Shown piece after piece: positions 56,008 to 64,000 of a stretch of DNA of 64,000 nt (positions are counted from its first letter, which is position 1; each line of letters starts with the position of its first letter). Below the pieces are notes generated by a model that saw only the letters and a program-made list of their open reading frames with translations, did not search any database and was not told the origin of the DNA. The DNA lies in contig JAURIJ010000001.1 in NCBI GenBank assembly GCA_030832825.1, positions 80,768 to 144,767 on the forward strand, written 5' to 3'. The position numbers were made by a program, and so were the translations under genes. The DNA is from Gammaproteobacteria bacterium (GTDB lineage: Bacteria > Pseudomonadota > Gammaproteobacteria > Pseudomonadales > Pseudohongiellaceae).

Positions 56008-57543
56008 ATGAATCGATTGCTTGTCACCTTCGCCGCTCCACTGCTGTTCTGCTGCTGTTCCCCCGCCTTCGCCCAGCCCACCGATGCCGCCGGCTGGTTC
56101 GAGCAAGGCCGTCAAGCCCTGGAAGCCGCCCGCGCCCGCACGCCGAACAATGGCAAGGCGCGCAATGTCATTCTTTTCGTGGGCGACGGCATGGGCGTTT
56201 CCACTGTCACCGCCGCCCGCATCCTGGAGGGCCAACAGCGCCAGGTCGACGGCGAAGGCAATCGTCTGAGTTTCGAAACGCTGCCCTATCTGGCGCACTC
56301 CGTCACGGCCAGCGCCAATCAGCAGACTTCCGACTCTGCTCCCACCGCCACAGCGATGGTGACGGGCATCAAGGCCAATGACGGCGCCCTCTCCGTCACG
56401 CAGGCCGTGGGGCGCAATGAGCCCAGCGCCGAGGTCATCGCGCAGCAAAGTGTGACGAGCATTCTGGAACAGGCGGAACAGCGCGGCATGGCCACGGGAC
56501 TGGTGTCCACCGCACGTGTCACCCACGCGACTCCGGCAGCGAACTATGCCCACATCGGCAATCGTGACTGGGAAGGCAATGCCGCCCTGCCGGCCGGCGC
56601 CACCGTCAAGGACATCGCCCGCCAGCTGCTCGAATTCCCCCACGGTGATGGCGTCGACGTGGTGCTGGGCGGTGGCCGCAGCTTCTTCCTGCCCGAACAG
56701 AGCCAGGACCCGGAATACCCCGAGCACAGCGGCAAACGCACCGACGGTCGCGACCTGACGCAGGAATGGCTGGCGCAGCCGGGCGCGCGCTACGTGTGGA
56801 ACCGCAGCCAGTTCGACGCGCTGGACACTTCTGCAGCCGGCCCGGTTCTGGGTCTGTTCGAGCCCTCGCACATGAAATTCGAGGCCGATCGCGCGGGCGA
56901 TGGTGCCGGCGAACCGAGCCTGGCCGAGATGACGCGCACCGCCATCGAGCTTCTGCAGCGCAACGAGAACGGCTACTACCTGATGGTGGAAGCAGGCCGC
57001 ATCGACCACGCGCACCACGCCGGCAATGCCTATCGCGCGCTGACCGACACCATCGCGCTCTCCGAGGCGGTGGCGGTGGCGCGGGAGTTGAGCAGTGCGG
57101 AAGACACCCTGATCATCGTCACGGCGGATCACAGTCATGTGTTCACGCAGGCCGGCTACCCGATGCGCGGCAACCCGATCCTGGGGCTGGCCGCCACCGA
57201 GGCGGGCCCGATGAAGGACGCGCTGGGCCTGCCCTACACCACGCTGGGCTATGCCAACGGGCCGGGCTTTGCGGCCGATGGCGATCGGCATGAATTCACG
57301 GGCGAAGAAGGTCAGTACAGAGCGGCAGAGTTCAGCGGCGACAAGGCGCGCCCCGACCTGAGTGCCGTGGCCACCACGGCGCCGGACTATGTGCAGGAGA
57401 GTGCGGTGCCGATGCTGAGCGAGACGCATGCGGGCGAGGATGTGGCGATCTACGCCTCAGGCCCCAAGGCGCATTACTTCGCCGGCACGCTGGAACAGAA
57501 CGTGATCTATCACATCATGGCGGAGGCGCTGGAACTACGCTGA
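56008..57543 (+). CDS. Alkaline phosphatase (PhoA family)
   Basis: A 511-residue periplasmic metalloenzyme releasing phosphate from monoesters. Signal peptide about 1-22 (LLVTFAAPLLFCCCSPAFA). The metal site begins NVILFVGDGMGVSTVTAARI, the phosphorylated Ser110 lies in TSDSAPTATAMVTG, and further ligands lie in LMVEAGRIDHAHHAG and IIVTADHSHVF with ETHAGEDVAIYASGP near the end. The layout matches the larger E. coli PhoA-like family rather than PhoX or PhoD. Phosphate control is expected but the promoter evidence is weak. It converges with the antiporter gene, overlapping by 9 bp. Confidence 0.92.
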   Translation: MNRLLVTFAAPLLFCCCSPAFAQPTDAAGWFEQGRQALEAARARTPNNGKARNVILFVGDGMGVSTVTAARILEGQQRQVDGEGNRLSFETLPYLAHSVTASANQQTSDSAPTATAMVTGIKANDGALSVTQAVGRNEPSAEVIAQQSVTSILEQAEQRGMATGLVSTARVTHATPAANYAHIGNRDWEGNAALPAGATVKDIARQLLEFPHGDGVDVVLGGGRSFFLPEQSQDPEYPEHSGKRTDGRDLTQEWLAQPGARYVWNRSQFDALDTSAAGPVLGLFEPSHMKFEADRAGDGAGEPSLAEMTRTAIELLQRNENGYYLMVEAGRIDHAHHAGNAYRALTDTIALSEAVAVARELSSAEDTLIIVTADHSHVFTQAGYPMRGNPILGLAATEAGPMKDALGLPYTTLGYANGPGFAADGDRHEFTGEEGQYRAAEFSGDKARPDLSAVATTAPDYVQESAVPMLSETHAGEDVAIYASGPKAHYFAGTLEQNVIYHIMAEALELR

Positions 57544-59049
57544 GTCCTTGTTGCGGCGCAGCCGACCATAGACCAGCAGTGCGGCAACCTGCAGCGGCAG
57601 CAGCAGCGCCAGGGTCCACACCGACGCGGTGACGCCCGCCAGCACGTACCCCCCAAGACACAGCACGCCATTGGCCAGCGCGTAGGGCAATTGCGTCTGG
57701 AAGTGTTCGAAGGCATCGCAGCCCGCGCCGGTGGACGAGAGGATCGTGGTCTCGGAGATCGGCGAGCAGTGATCGCCGAACAGGCCGCCCGAGAGCACCG
57801 CGCCGATGCACACGTACAGCGGCGCGTCGATGGCGACGGCCGCCGGCAGTGCCAGCGGCAGCATGATCGCGAAGGTGCCCCAGGACGAGCCCGTGGCGAA
57901 CGAGATGCAGCAGGACACCAGGAAGATCATCACCGGCAGCGCCCACGCCGCCGCATTCTCGGCCGCAAGACGCGCCACATAGACATCCCCGCCCAGCGTC
58001 GCCGTCATGTCGCCCATGGCCCAGGCCAGCAGCAGCATCACGGCCACCTGCAGCATGCGGCTCATGCCGTCCAGATAGCGCTGCACACTCGTCATCACCC
58101 GCTGGGCGCCCGTCGCCGCCATCAGCGCGATCAGTGCCACCGCAGCGCTCAGGTACGCTGTGGACAGGCCGGCGCGGAAATCCGCCCCGCTCACGCGGCC
58201 GAAGGGAAAGCCCAGCGGCACCAGCGTCCACAGCAGCACCCCGAACAGCACCAGCAGCGGCAGCCAGATGAACGAGGCGCGGGCCTTGTCCTGTTGTCCC
58301 GGTTCGACGGTCGCCTGCTGCGACGCCGCCGCTTCCTCCGGCGTCAGACCGATCTCCGCCGCCCGGCGTTCGGAGCGCGCCATCGGGCCAAACTCCACGC
58401 CAGTCAGCGCCATCAGCGGAATCGACAGCACCGCGAGCCAGGCATAGAGCTGGAACGGCAGGGCCGCGATCAACGCCTGGAAGTCGGACTGTTCGATGCC
58501 CAGGCTGGTGAACTGCTGTTCCAGCAGACTCATGATGTAGACGCCCCAGCCAATGAAGGGCACCAGAATCGCCACCGGCGAGGCCGTGGAATCGATGATC
58601 CAGGCCAGCTTGGCGCGTGACACGCGCAGGTGGTCGGCCATGGGCCGGAAGGTGGGGCCGACGATCAGCGGCGTGCCCAGGTCGGAGAAGAAGATGACGA
58701 TGCCGCCCAGCCAGGCCGAGATCTGCAGGCGTGCCTTGGTGGTGATGAAGCGCGCCACCTTCGCCGCGAAGGCCGCGCCCCCGCCCGAGCGCTCCATCAG
58801 CGCCACGAAGCCGCCAATGAACCCCAGCAGCACCAGCACCCCCGCGTTGTAGCTGTCGGTGACCTGGGGCACCAGGTAATCACGCACCATCAGGCTCACG
58901 CCCGAGAACAGCCCAGGCCCCTCCACCATCAGCACGCCGACGAAGAGCCCGAGAAAGAGCCCGACGATCACATTGCGCAGGCTGATGGAAATGACGAGGG
59001 CGAGCAGGACGGGCACGAGACTCAGAACAGTCGGTTCAGCGGCAGGCAT
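57535..59049 (-). CDS. NhaC-family Na+/H+ antiporter
   Basis: A 504-residue inner-membrane protein with about 11-12 helices. NhaC-family landmarks: VLLGFIGGFVALMERSGGG, WLGGIVIFFSDLGTPLIVGP, AWIIDSTASPVAILVPFIGW, LVSCCISFATGSSWGTFAIM and GGLFGDHCSPISETTILSS. A hydrophilic segment (about 230-265) separates two halves. Members exchange Na+ (sometimes with organic acids or amino acids) for protons. Start at ATG 59049; the upstream reading extends through the divergent promoter region. Divergent from the Kef gene at 59206. Confidence 0.9.
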   Translation of the reverse strand: MPAAEPTVLSLVPVLLALVISISLRNVIVGLFLGLFVGVLMVEGPGLFSGVSLMVRDYLVPQVTDSYNAGVLVLLGFIGGFVALMERSGGGAAFAAKVARFITTKARLQISAWLGGIVIFFSDLGTPLIVGPTFRPMADHLRVSRAKLAWIIDSTASPVAILVPFIGWGVYIMSLLEQQFTSLGIEQSDFQALIAALPFQLYAWLAVLSIPLMALTGVEFGPMARSERRAAEIGLTPEEAAASQQATVEPGQQDKARASFIWLPLLVLFGVLLWTLVPLGFPFGRVSGADFRAGLSTAYLSAAVALIALMAATGAQRVMTSVQRYLDGMSRMLQVAVMLLLAWAMGDMTATLGGDVYVARLAAENAAAWALPVMIFLVSCCISFATGSSWGTFAIMLPLALPAAVAIDAPLYVCIGAVLSGGLFGDHCSPISETTILSSTGAGCDAFEHFQTQLPYALANGVLCLGGYVLAGVTASVWTLALLLPLQVAALLVYGRLRRNKDSA

Positions 59050-59205
59050 GAGGGATCCACAACGAGAGGTGAACGAAGGTGAGACGGCGTCCTGCCTGCC
59101 TCGGTGTGGACGGATCATACCCCGGCGTCCTGTCGGGGCGACAGCGCGTCGCTAACGAAACCTCGCGTGGTGTCAGCCCCGGCGATGCGGTAGGCTCCGC
59201 CCATC

Positions 59206-61059
59206 ATGACCGACACCCTCTTTCTCACCTTTGTCTTCCTCTGCGCCGGCGTGCTCGCGGTGCCCATCGCCTCGCGCTTCAAGCTCGGGTCGGTGCTGGG
59301 CTATCTCATTGCCGGCATCGCCATCAGCCCCGTGCTGACGCTGTTCAGCGTCGATGTCGTGGCGCTGCAGCACTTCGCGGAGTTCGGCGTGGTGATGATG
59401 CTGTTCCTGGTGGGCCTGGAACTGGAACCCTCGTTGCTGTGGCAGATGCGCGCGCGGCTCGTCGGCCTGGGCGGTCTGCAGGTGCTGCTGACCAGCGCGC
59501 TGGTCACCATGGTGGGCCTGTTCCTGGGGCTGCCATGGACGGTGGCGCTGGCCGTGGGCCTGATCCTGTCGCTGTCCTCCACGGCCATCGTGCTGCAGAC
59601 GCTCGGCGAGAAGGGCCTGCTGAAATCCGATGGCGGCCAGGCCAGTTTCGCCGTGCTGCTGTTCCAGGACATCGCCGTGATTCCCATGCTCGCCCTCATG
59701 CCCCTGCTGGCCATGCCCGAGCTGTTTGCCGACCTCTCGGTCCAGAGCGCCAGCCACGGCGAGGACGCGGCCCACGCCAGCGGCCTGAGCCTCGTGGCCG
59801 GGCTCAATGGCTGGAAGACCGCACTCGCCACCCTGAGTGCCATCGTGGTCGTCGTCGTGGTGGGCAGTCGGCTGACCGCGCCGCTGTTCCGCTTCATTGC
59901 CTCCGCGCAGCTGCGCGAACTGTTCACCGCCACGGCGCTGCTGCTGATCGTGGGCATCGCCCTGCTGATGTCGCTGGTGGGGCTGTCGCCGGCGCTGGGC
60001 ACCTTCCTCGCCGGCGTGGTGCTGGCCAACAGCGAATACCGGCACGAACTGGAAGCCGACATCGAGCCGTTCAAGGGCCTGCTGCTGGGGCTGTTCTTCA
60101 TGACGGTCGGCGCCAGCATCGACTTCGCCCTGCTGGCCGCCGACCTCAGCACCATCCTGGCCCTGACCCTGGCGCTGATCGTCATCAAGGTGGGCGTGCT
60201 GCTGATCGTGGGCCGGCTGTTCGGCCTGCAGGGCGCCCATCGCTGGCTGGTGGCGCTGGGCCTGGCGCAGGCGGGCGAATTCGGCTTCGTGCTGCTGTCG
60301 TTCACCGTCGGCATCGCCGTGCTGCCCACCGAGGTGGCCGACCAGCTGCTGCTGATCGTGGCCCTGTCGATGCTGCTCACGCCGCTGCTGTTCATCGTGT
60401 ATGAACGGCTCATCGCGCCGCATTTCGCGACGCAGAGCGAGCGCGCCGCCGATACCATCGAGGAAAAGTGCAAGGTGATCATCGCCGGGCACGGCCGCGT
60501 GGGCGGCATCGTCAACCGCATGCTGCGCGGCTCCGGCTTCGAGACCACGGTGATCGACTTCAGCGCCTCGACGCTGGAGATGCTGCGGGCCTACAACGTC
60601 AAGGTGCATTACGGCGACGCCACGCGGCCCGACCTGCTGCACGCGGCGGGCATTGCCGAGGCCGACCTGCTGGTGATCGCCATCGACGACAAGGCGCACA
60701 TCACCGAGCTGACGCGCTACGTGATCGCGCACTACCCGCAGGTGCACGTGATTGCCCGCGCGGTGGATCGCCATCATGTCTATGACCTCTGGGCCGTGGG
60801 CTGCCGCGACATCATCCGCGAGACCTTCGACAGCTCGCTGCGCGTGGGGCGTTCGGCGCTGGAGGCGCTGGGCATGAGCCGCGAGCGCGCCCAGGCCATC
60901 AGCAACGAATTCGAGAAGGCAGACCGTCACTCCATGCGCGAGATGGCCGGGCTCTACAAGCCCGACGTGCCGAATCACCTGAACCCCGAGTACGTGGCGA
61001 AGGCGAAGGAACTGAACGCCGAGTGGGCGCGGCAGATCCGCAAGTCGAGCGAGGACTGA
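59206..61059 (+). CDS. KefB/KefC-type K+:H+ antiporter
   Basis: A 617-residue CPA2 transporter. Twelve helices fill residues 1-400 with SVLGYLIAGIAISPVL, VVMMLFLVGLELEPSLL, LSLSSTAIVLQTLGEKG, VLLFQDIAVIPMLALMP, SPALGTFLAGVVLANSEY and GLFFMTVGASIDFALL. An RCK-N domain from about 420 has KVIIAGHGRVGGIVNRML and VIDFSASTLEMLRAYN with YGDATRPDLLHAAGI. The C-terminal region (DLWAVGCRDIIRETFDSSL, RSALEALGMSRERAQ) is longer than in the 40291 paralogue and matches glutathione-gated KefB/C. No KefF/KefG ancillary gene is nearby. Confidence 0.93.
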   Translation: MTDTLFLTFVFLCAGVLAVPIASRFKLGSVLGYLIAGIAISPVLTLFSVDVVALQHFAEFGVVMMLFLVGLELEPSLLWQMRARLVGLGGLQVLLTSALVTMVGLFLGLPWTVALAVGLILSLSSTAIVLQTLGEKGLLKSDGGQASFAVLLFQDIAVIPMLALMPLLAMPELFADLSVQSASHGEDAAHASGLSLVAGLNGWKTALATLSAIVVVVVVGSRLTAPLFRFIASAQLRELFTATALLLIVGIALLMSLVGLSPALGTFLAGVVLANSEYRHELEADIEPFKGLLLGLFFMTVGASIDFALLAADLSTILALTLALIVIKVGVLLIVGRLFGLQGAHRWLVALGLAQAGEFGFVLLSFTVGIAVLPTEVADQLLLIVALSMLLTPLLFIVYERLIAPHFATQSERAADTIEEKCKVIIAGHGRVGGIVNRMLRGSGFETTVIDFSASTLEMLRAYNVKVHYGDATRPDLLHAAGIAEADLLVIAIDDKAHITELTRYVIAHYPQVHVIARAVDRHHVYDLWAVGCRDIIRETFDSSLRVGRSALEALGMSRERAQAISNEFEKADRHSMREMAGLYKPDVPNHLNPEYVAKAKELNAEWARQIRKSSED

Positions 61060-61082
61060 GCCTGCCCTGCAGGAGCACGCCC

Positions 61083-61107
61083 TGTGGGAGCCTGCTTGCA
61101 GGCGAAC
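61083..61107 (+). repeat. REP unit
   Basis: TGTGGGAGCCTGCTTGCAGG followed by CGAAC, a full REP unit with its own small hairpin (GCCTGC/GCAGGC). It follows the Kef stop by 23 nt. Confidence 0.8.
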
Positions 61108-61197
61108 AACCCTCCCCACTCCACGACAACCGAACGCCCGCACGCCCGTTGAATCCGGACATGCCCCCGCCCCACAGCCCCTTGTCCGGAGCCCACC

Positions 61198-62355
61198 ATG
61201 CCTCAGAGAATCACCCGCATCGCCGCCCTGCTTGCCCTGCTCTGCCTTGGCGCCGCCCCCGCGCAGGCCGATGATCGCAGCGACGCCATCGCCCTGTTCA
61301 ATTTCGCGCAGACCACCTACCCCGCGTATTTCAGCCCCGCCAGCGACAGCGTGCAGGAGATCGAGGGCTATCTGGTGCGCTACTTCGCCGCCACCGACAC
61401 CTATCTGGGCACGCGCGGGCAGGAAGTGTATGTGCGGGGTGACGCCTTCGGGCCCGGCGTGCTGCGCGTGGGCGTGATCAAGGACTTCATCGCCACCACC
61501 GGCAGCGGCGTGCTCGACATCACCAATGCCACACTGCTCAGCCGTGCCGCCACCTGTGCCGAGTACGCGGGCCAGTACGAAGCCTTCGTGCGCGATGTGC
61601 GCCGCAACGTGGCGTTCAACGCGACGCTGGACATCAGCGTGAGCGGCGGTCGCTGTACGTTTCGTTCCAACAACCTGCCGAACCACGACATGGGCGAGGG
61701 CGGCAGTTTCGCCACGCCGGTGGCTGCCGTCAGCCACACCTACAGCATGACGGCCACGCCGACGCTTGCCGCCACACCGGCAGCGCTGACGCTGGAGTGG
61801 GACAACGCGGTGATGCTCAACGGCGTGAAGGTGGATATCTGGGCGGCTGCCTGTTTTGGCGTGGGCGACGGCAAGATCGGCTGCAACAACCCGAATCAGG
61901 CCTGGCGCTACGACCCGATGTCGCCGCTCAACCACTTCGGCACGGACATCCACAACGCGCACACGCAGCCCAACGGGGCCTATCACTACCACGGCAATCC
62001 GAAGGCGCTGTTCAGTCAGCAGGGCGGCGCTGCCTCGCCGGTGGTGGGCTTCGCGGCCGATGGCTTCCCGATCTTCGGCAGCTGGTTCGACAGCGGCAGC
62101 GGCATCCGCAAGGCCACGAGCAGCTATCGCCTGAAGTCGGGCAGCCGGCCGAGTGGCGCGGGGAATCCGGGGGGCACCTACGATGGCACCTATCGGGATG
62201 ACTGGGAGTATGTGCAGGGGCTGGGCGATCTGGATCGCTGCAATGGCATGACGGTGAACGGGGTGTATGCCTATTACGTGACGGACTCGTTCCCGTGGCT
62301 GATGAACTGCTTCAGTGGCACGCCGGACACAAGCTTCCGCAAGACGGGGGGGTGA
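61198..62355 (+). CDS. Exported YHYH-domain protein
   Basis: A 385-residue secreted protein with a signal peptide (RIAALLALLCLGAAPAQA). Residues about 27-105 contain a module common in exported proteobacterial proteins (LFNFAQTTYPAYFSPASDS, YLVRYFAATDTYLGTRGQEV, YVRG). The C-terminal two thirds form the YHYH domain: FRSNNLPNHDMGEGG, WDNAVMLNGVKVDIWAA, NAHTQPNGAYHYHGNPKALF with its namesake motif, VGFAADGFPIFGSW and CNGMTVNGVYAYYVTDSFPW. The conserved His, Asp and Cys residues suggest metal binding. No activity is established. The next gene encodes a di-haem peroxidase on the same strand. Confidence 0.88.
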   Translation: MPQRITRIAALLALLCLGAAPAQADDRSDAIALFNFAQTTYPAYFSPASDSVQEIEGYLVRYFAATDTYLGTRGQEVYVRGDAFGPGVLRVGVIKDFIATTGSGVLDITNATLLSRAATCAEYAGQYEAFVRDVRRNVAFNATLDISVSGGRCTFRSNNLPNHDMGEGGSFATPVAAVSHTYSMTATPTLAATPAALTLEWDNAVMLNGVKVDIWAAACFGVGDGKIGCNNPNQAWRYDPMSPLNHFGTDIHNAHTQPNGAYHYHGNPKALFSQQGGAASPVVGFAADGFPIFGSWFDSGSGIRKATSSYRLKSGSRPSGAGNPGGTYDGTYRDDWEYVQGLGDLDRCNGMTVNGVYAYYVTDSFPWLMNCFSGTPDTSFRKTGG

Positions 62356-62362
62356 GGGGTGG

Positions 62363-62386
62363 GTGGGAGCTTGCTTGCAAGCCAAC
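62363..62386 (+). repeat. REP unit
   Basis: GTGGGAGCTTGCTTGCAAGC then CAAC, a near-consensus unit 7 nt after the YHYH stop codon. With the reversed half unit at 62631 it brackets repeat copy C. Between 62387 and 62452 I see only GC-rich sequence. Confidence 0.8.
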
Positions 62387-62452
62387 AGCTTCTGCCGGGG
62401 GCTGCGACCCGGCCCCGGCCGCCGGGCCTGCCGTTCAGCGCTGCCGCATCAC

Positions 62453-62568
62453 GGTCCCACGCCGGGGGGAGGCCGGTCAGGACACGCCGTGAACCCATCC
62501 ATGGGGGCTCGACTCGCCGCCGTCCAGGCGGCTCACGGTCCTGCCCGGCCTCCCCCCGGCGTGCGACC
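62453..62568. repeat. Three-way-junction repeat element, copy C (reverse orientation)
   Basis: Outer arms 62453-62476 and 62545-62568 pair over most of 24 positions (GGTCC..CACGCCGGGGGGAGG type). The 64-nt core on the minus strand is base-for-base identical to copy B, including the CGTG bulge and both hairpins, while the arms are unrelated in sequence. It sits between the YHYH and peroxidase genes in the 320-nt spacer 62356-62675. Confidence 0.88.
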
Positions 62569-62630
62569 TGGCTTCAGCAGTACATCGACGTCTGGCCGCG
62601 CTAGCTGAATTCTCTCCAGGCGGCGTCAAG

Positions 62631-62647
62631 GCTTGCAGGCTCCTACA
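62631..62647 (-). repeat. REP half unit
   Basis: On the plus strand GCTTGCAGGCTCCTACA is the reverse complement of a REP start (TGTAGGAGCCTGCAAGC). It faces the unit at 62363. Confidence 0.65.
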
Positions 62648-62675
62648 ATCTCGCGCGCCGCAGTATCATCGCGTC

Positions 62676-64000
62676 ATGAACACACTCTCCCGCATTCTTA
62701 TCGCGCGCCTCCTGCTCGCCCTTGCCCTGCTCACCGTGCCGGGTCTCCCCTCTCTGGCCCAGCCTGCCGACGACGCAGCCTGGCGCGCGTTTCAGCACGC
62801 CCTGGGCGCGCCGGCGCCCATTGGCGCGAATGCGGACCACGCGCTGGCCGCGGCCGTGACGCGCCCGTTCCCGGCGGTGGATGTGGAGGCCGTGAGCCCG
62901 CGCAAGTACCTGCTGGGCAGTGATCTGTTCGGGGAGCGCGCGCTTTCCGTGGATGGCAGCATCGGCTGCTTCATCTGCCACGCCGGGCCCATGAGCGGCA
63001 CCGACGGGCGCACCATTCCCAGCGGCGTGGGCCGCGCGCCAGGCAAGGTGAACGCGCCCACCACCTTCAATGCCGTCTTCAACTTCCGCCAGTTCTGGAA
63101 TGGCCGCGCCATCACGCTGGCCGATCAGGCCACCATGCCCATCGTCACCGCGCACGAGATGGCGAACACGCTCGACAACGTGCTGGCCATGCTGCGTGCC
63201 GATGCCGCTTATGCCGAGGATTTCAGCGCGCTCTACCCTGACGGCGTGAGCGCCGACAATCTGGCCGACGCCCTGGCGCATTTCGAGCGCAGCGCCTTCG
63301 CCGTCACCGACACCCCCTTCCAGCGCTATCTGCAGGGCGACACCAGCGCCCTGAGCGAGCAGGAGGCGCGCGGCTGGCAGCGCTTCCAGGCCATCGGCTG
63401 CAGCAGCTGCCACAACGGGCTCAACCTGGGCGGCAATTCGTATCAGAAGCTCGGCGCGTTCACGCCCTGGTTCCCCAATGTGCGCGAGCCCGGCCCTAAT
63501 GACGCCGGCCTGGCCGAGCGCACCAATCGCCCGCAGGACCAGCACGTGGTGAAAGTGCCCAGCCTGCACAACGTGGCCGTGACCGAGCCGTATCTGCACG
63601 ACGGCAGTCTGGACAGCCTGCAGAGCGTGACCGCCGCCATGGCGCGGCATCAGCTGGGCAGGGAATTGAGTGAGGAAGACCTGAGCGACATCGTCGCGTT
63701 TCTGGTGGCCCTGAACGGCCCGCCCGAAGGCCTGCGCCTGGAAGGCGAGATTGCCGTGCGCGCCATGATGGATCCGTGCGGGATTGGATCTGGCGGGACT
63801 GAACCTCGTAGGAGCGAGCTTGCTCGCGAACAATGCTGGCAACTGAACCCCTCGCAAACCCACACCCAGGCCTACACCACCACCCAGGCCGCCCTGCTCC
63901 CCACGCACACCCGCCTGCTCGCCGACGCCGAGGCCATCGACGCGGGCCAGGTGGCCCACTTCGACTTCCTGCAGGCCGAACACCTCGAGCTGATCCGCCA
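62676..64000 (+). CDS. Di-haem cytochrome c peroxidase / MauG family (partial, runs off the window end; contains an in-frame REP)
   Basis: At least 441 residues, still open at the window end. Signal peptide residues 1-29 (LLLALALLTVPGLPSLA). Two c-type haem sites, Cys98-x2-Cys101-His102 (GCFICHAG) and Cys242-x2-Cys245-His246 (GCSSCHNG), with NAPTTFNAVFNFRQFWNGRA and KVPSLHNVAVTEPYLHDGSL, mark a bacterial di-haem peroxidase. That domain ends near residue 355 (IVAFLVALNGPPEGLRL). A C-terminal extension follows, where a complete REP unit is translated as RRSELARE; the reading frame then continues through at least 57 more residues (HFDFLQAEHLELIR at the window end). Whether the tail is native or joined by the REP cannot be told here. 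Confidence 0.85.
   Translation, partial: MNTLSRILIARLLLALALLTVPGLPSLAQPADDAAWRAFQHALGAPAPIGANADHALAAAVTRPFPAVDVEAVSPRKYLLGSDLFGERALSVDGSIGCFICHAGPMSGTDGRTIPSGVGRAPGKVNAPTTFNAVFNFRQFWNGRAITLADQATMPIVTAHEMANTLDNVLAMLRADAAYAEDFSALYPDGVSADNLADALAHFERSAFAVTDTPFQRYLQGDTSALSEQEARGWQRFQAIGCSSCHNGLNLGGNSYQKLGAFTPWFPNVREPGPNDAGLAERTNRPQDQHVVKVPSLHNVAVTEPYLHDGSLDSLQSVTAAMARHQLGRELSEEDLSDIVAFLVALNGPPEGLRLEGEIAVRAMMDPCGIGSGGTEPRRSELAREQCWQLNPSQTHTQAYTTTQAALLPTHTRLLADAEAIDAGQVAHFDFLQAEHLELIR
63808..63831 (+). repeat. REP unit inside the peroxidase reading frame
   Basis: GTAGGAGCGAGCTTGCTCGC followed by GAAC is an exact-looking Pseudomonas-type REP unit (palindrome GCGAGC-TT-GCTCGC). It is 24 nt, a multiple of three, and adds no stop codon. 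Confidence 0.88.

Noticed and set aside
59173..62385. A 1070-codon open frame on the minus strand across the Kef and YHYH genes
   Set aside because: Its translation is His/Gln/Arg-rich low-complexity sequence typical of the reverse complement of GC-rich genes, and it covers two well-supported plus-strand genes with clear family motifs.

Overview
The window is GC-rich, gene-dense chromosomal DNA from a gammaproteobacterium. The order lptD-surA-pdxA-rsmA-apaG-apaH, then folK/folB/tsaD divergent from rpsU-yqeY-dnaG-rpoD, with amgK-murU beside lptD, resembles the Pseudomonas/Cellvibrio side of the class. Pseudomonas-type REP hairpins (GTRGGAGC..GC..GCGAAC) agree with that. Genus cannot be decided from the sequence. 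No tRNA, rRNA, CRISPR array, IS transposase or phage gene was seen.

Layout. 1-6069 (minus): start of trpG, a VIT-type metal transporter, a PhyH-like dioxygenase, an apparent FNR-dependent small RNA, fnr, hemN with its own FNR-type promoter, and a secreted NHL-repeat protein. 6070-14813: a TrmH-family methyltransferase with a FAD-dependent oxidoreductase, a vestige of a REC-GGDEF gene, rlmE, an amino-acid permease, a persulfide dioxygenase-rhodanese with a CBS protein, a peroxiredoxin, a DUF547 protein, and an ECF sigma factor with a small zinc anti-sigma protein. 14840-17182: a dead TonB-dependent receptor. 17164-26021: a DUF5916 barrel, then an operon TlpA-DUF4266-DUF3570-ApbE-DsbD plus an RTX/cadherin-like protein, which looks like an envelope flavin/thiol redox system. 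26114-31777: a photolyase with an apparent ATC start, trpE, rpe, and murU/amgK (MurNAc recycling). 31870-49420: the housekeeping core, ending in rpsU-yqeY-dnaG-rpoD. 49421-64000: hairpin-rich spacers, a secreted M20 peptidase, an OafA-type acyltransferase, a second DUF5916 barrel, an alkaline phosphatase, an NhaC-type antiporter, a Kef-type antiporter, a YHYH protein and a di-haem peroxidase cut by the window end.

Most unusual content. (1) Three copies of a roughly 115-nt element at 29866, 49759 and 62453 fold into the same three-way junction, with compensatory changes and fully rewritten but still complementary outer arms. (2) A probable 148-nt anaerobic sRNA lies directly downstream of fnr, with a class II FNR site, a -10 and a strong terminator all in register. 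(3) The DUF3570 barrel carries DAISGAS, which matches the ApbE flavinylation motif, and lies beside apbE. (4) REP hairpins have entered coding sequence, including in frame inside a signal peptide and inside a peroxidase gene.
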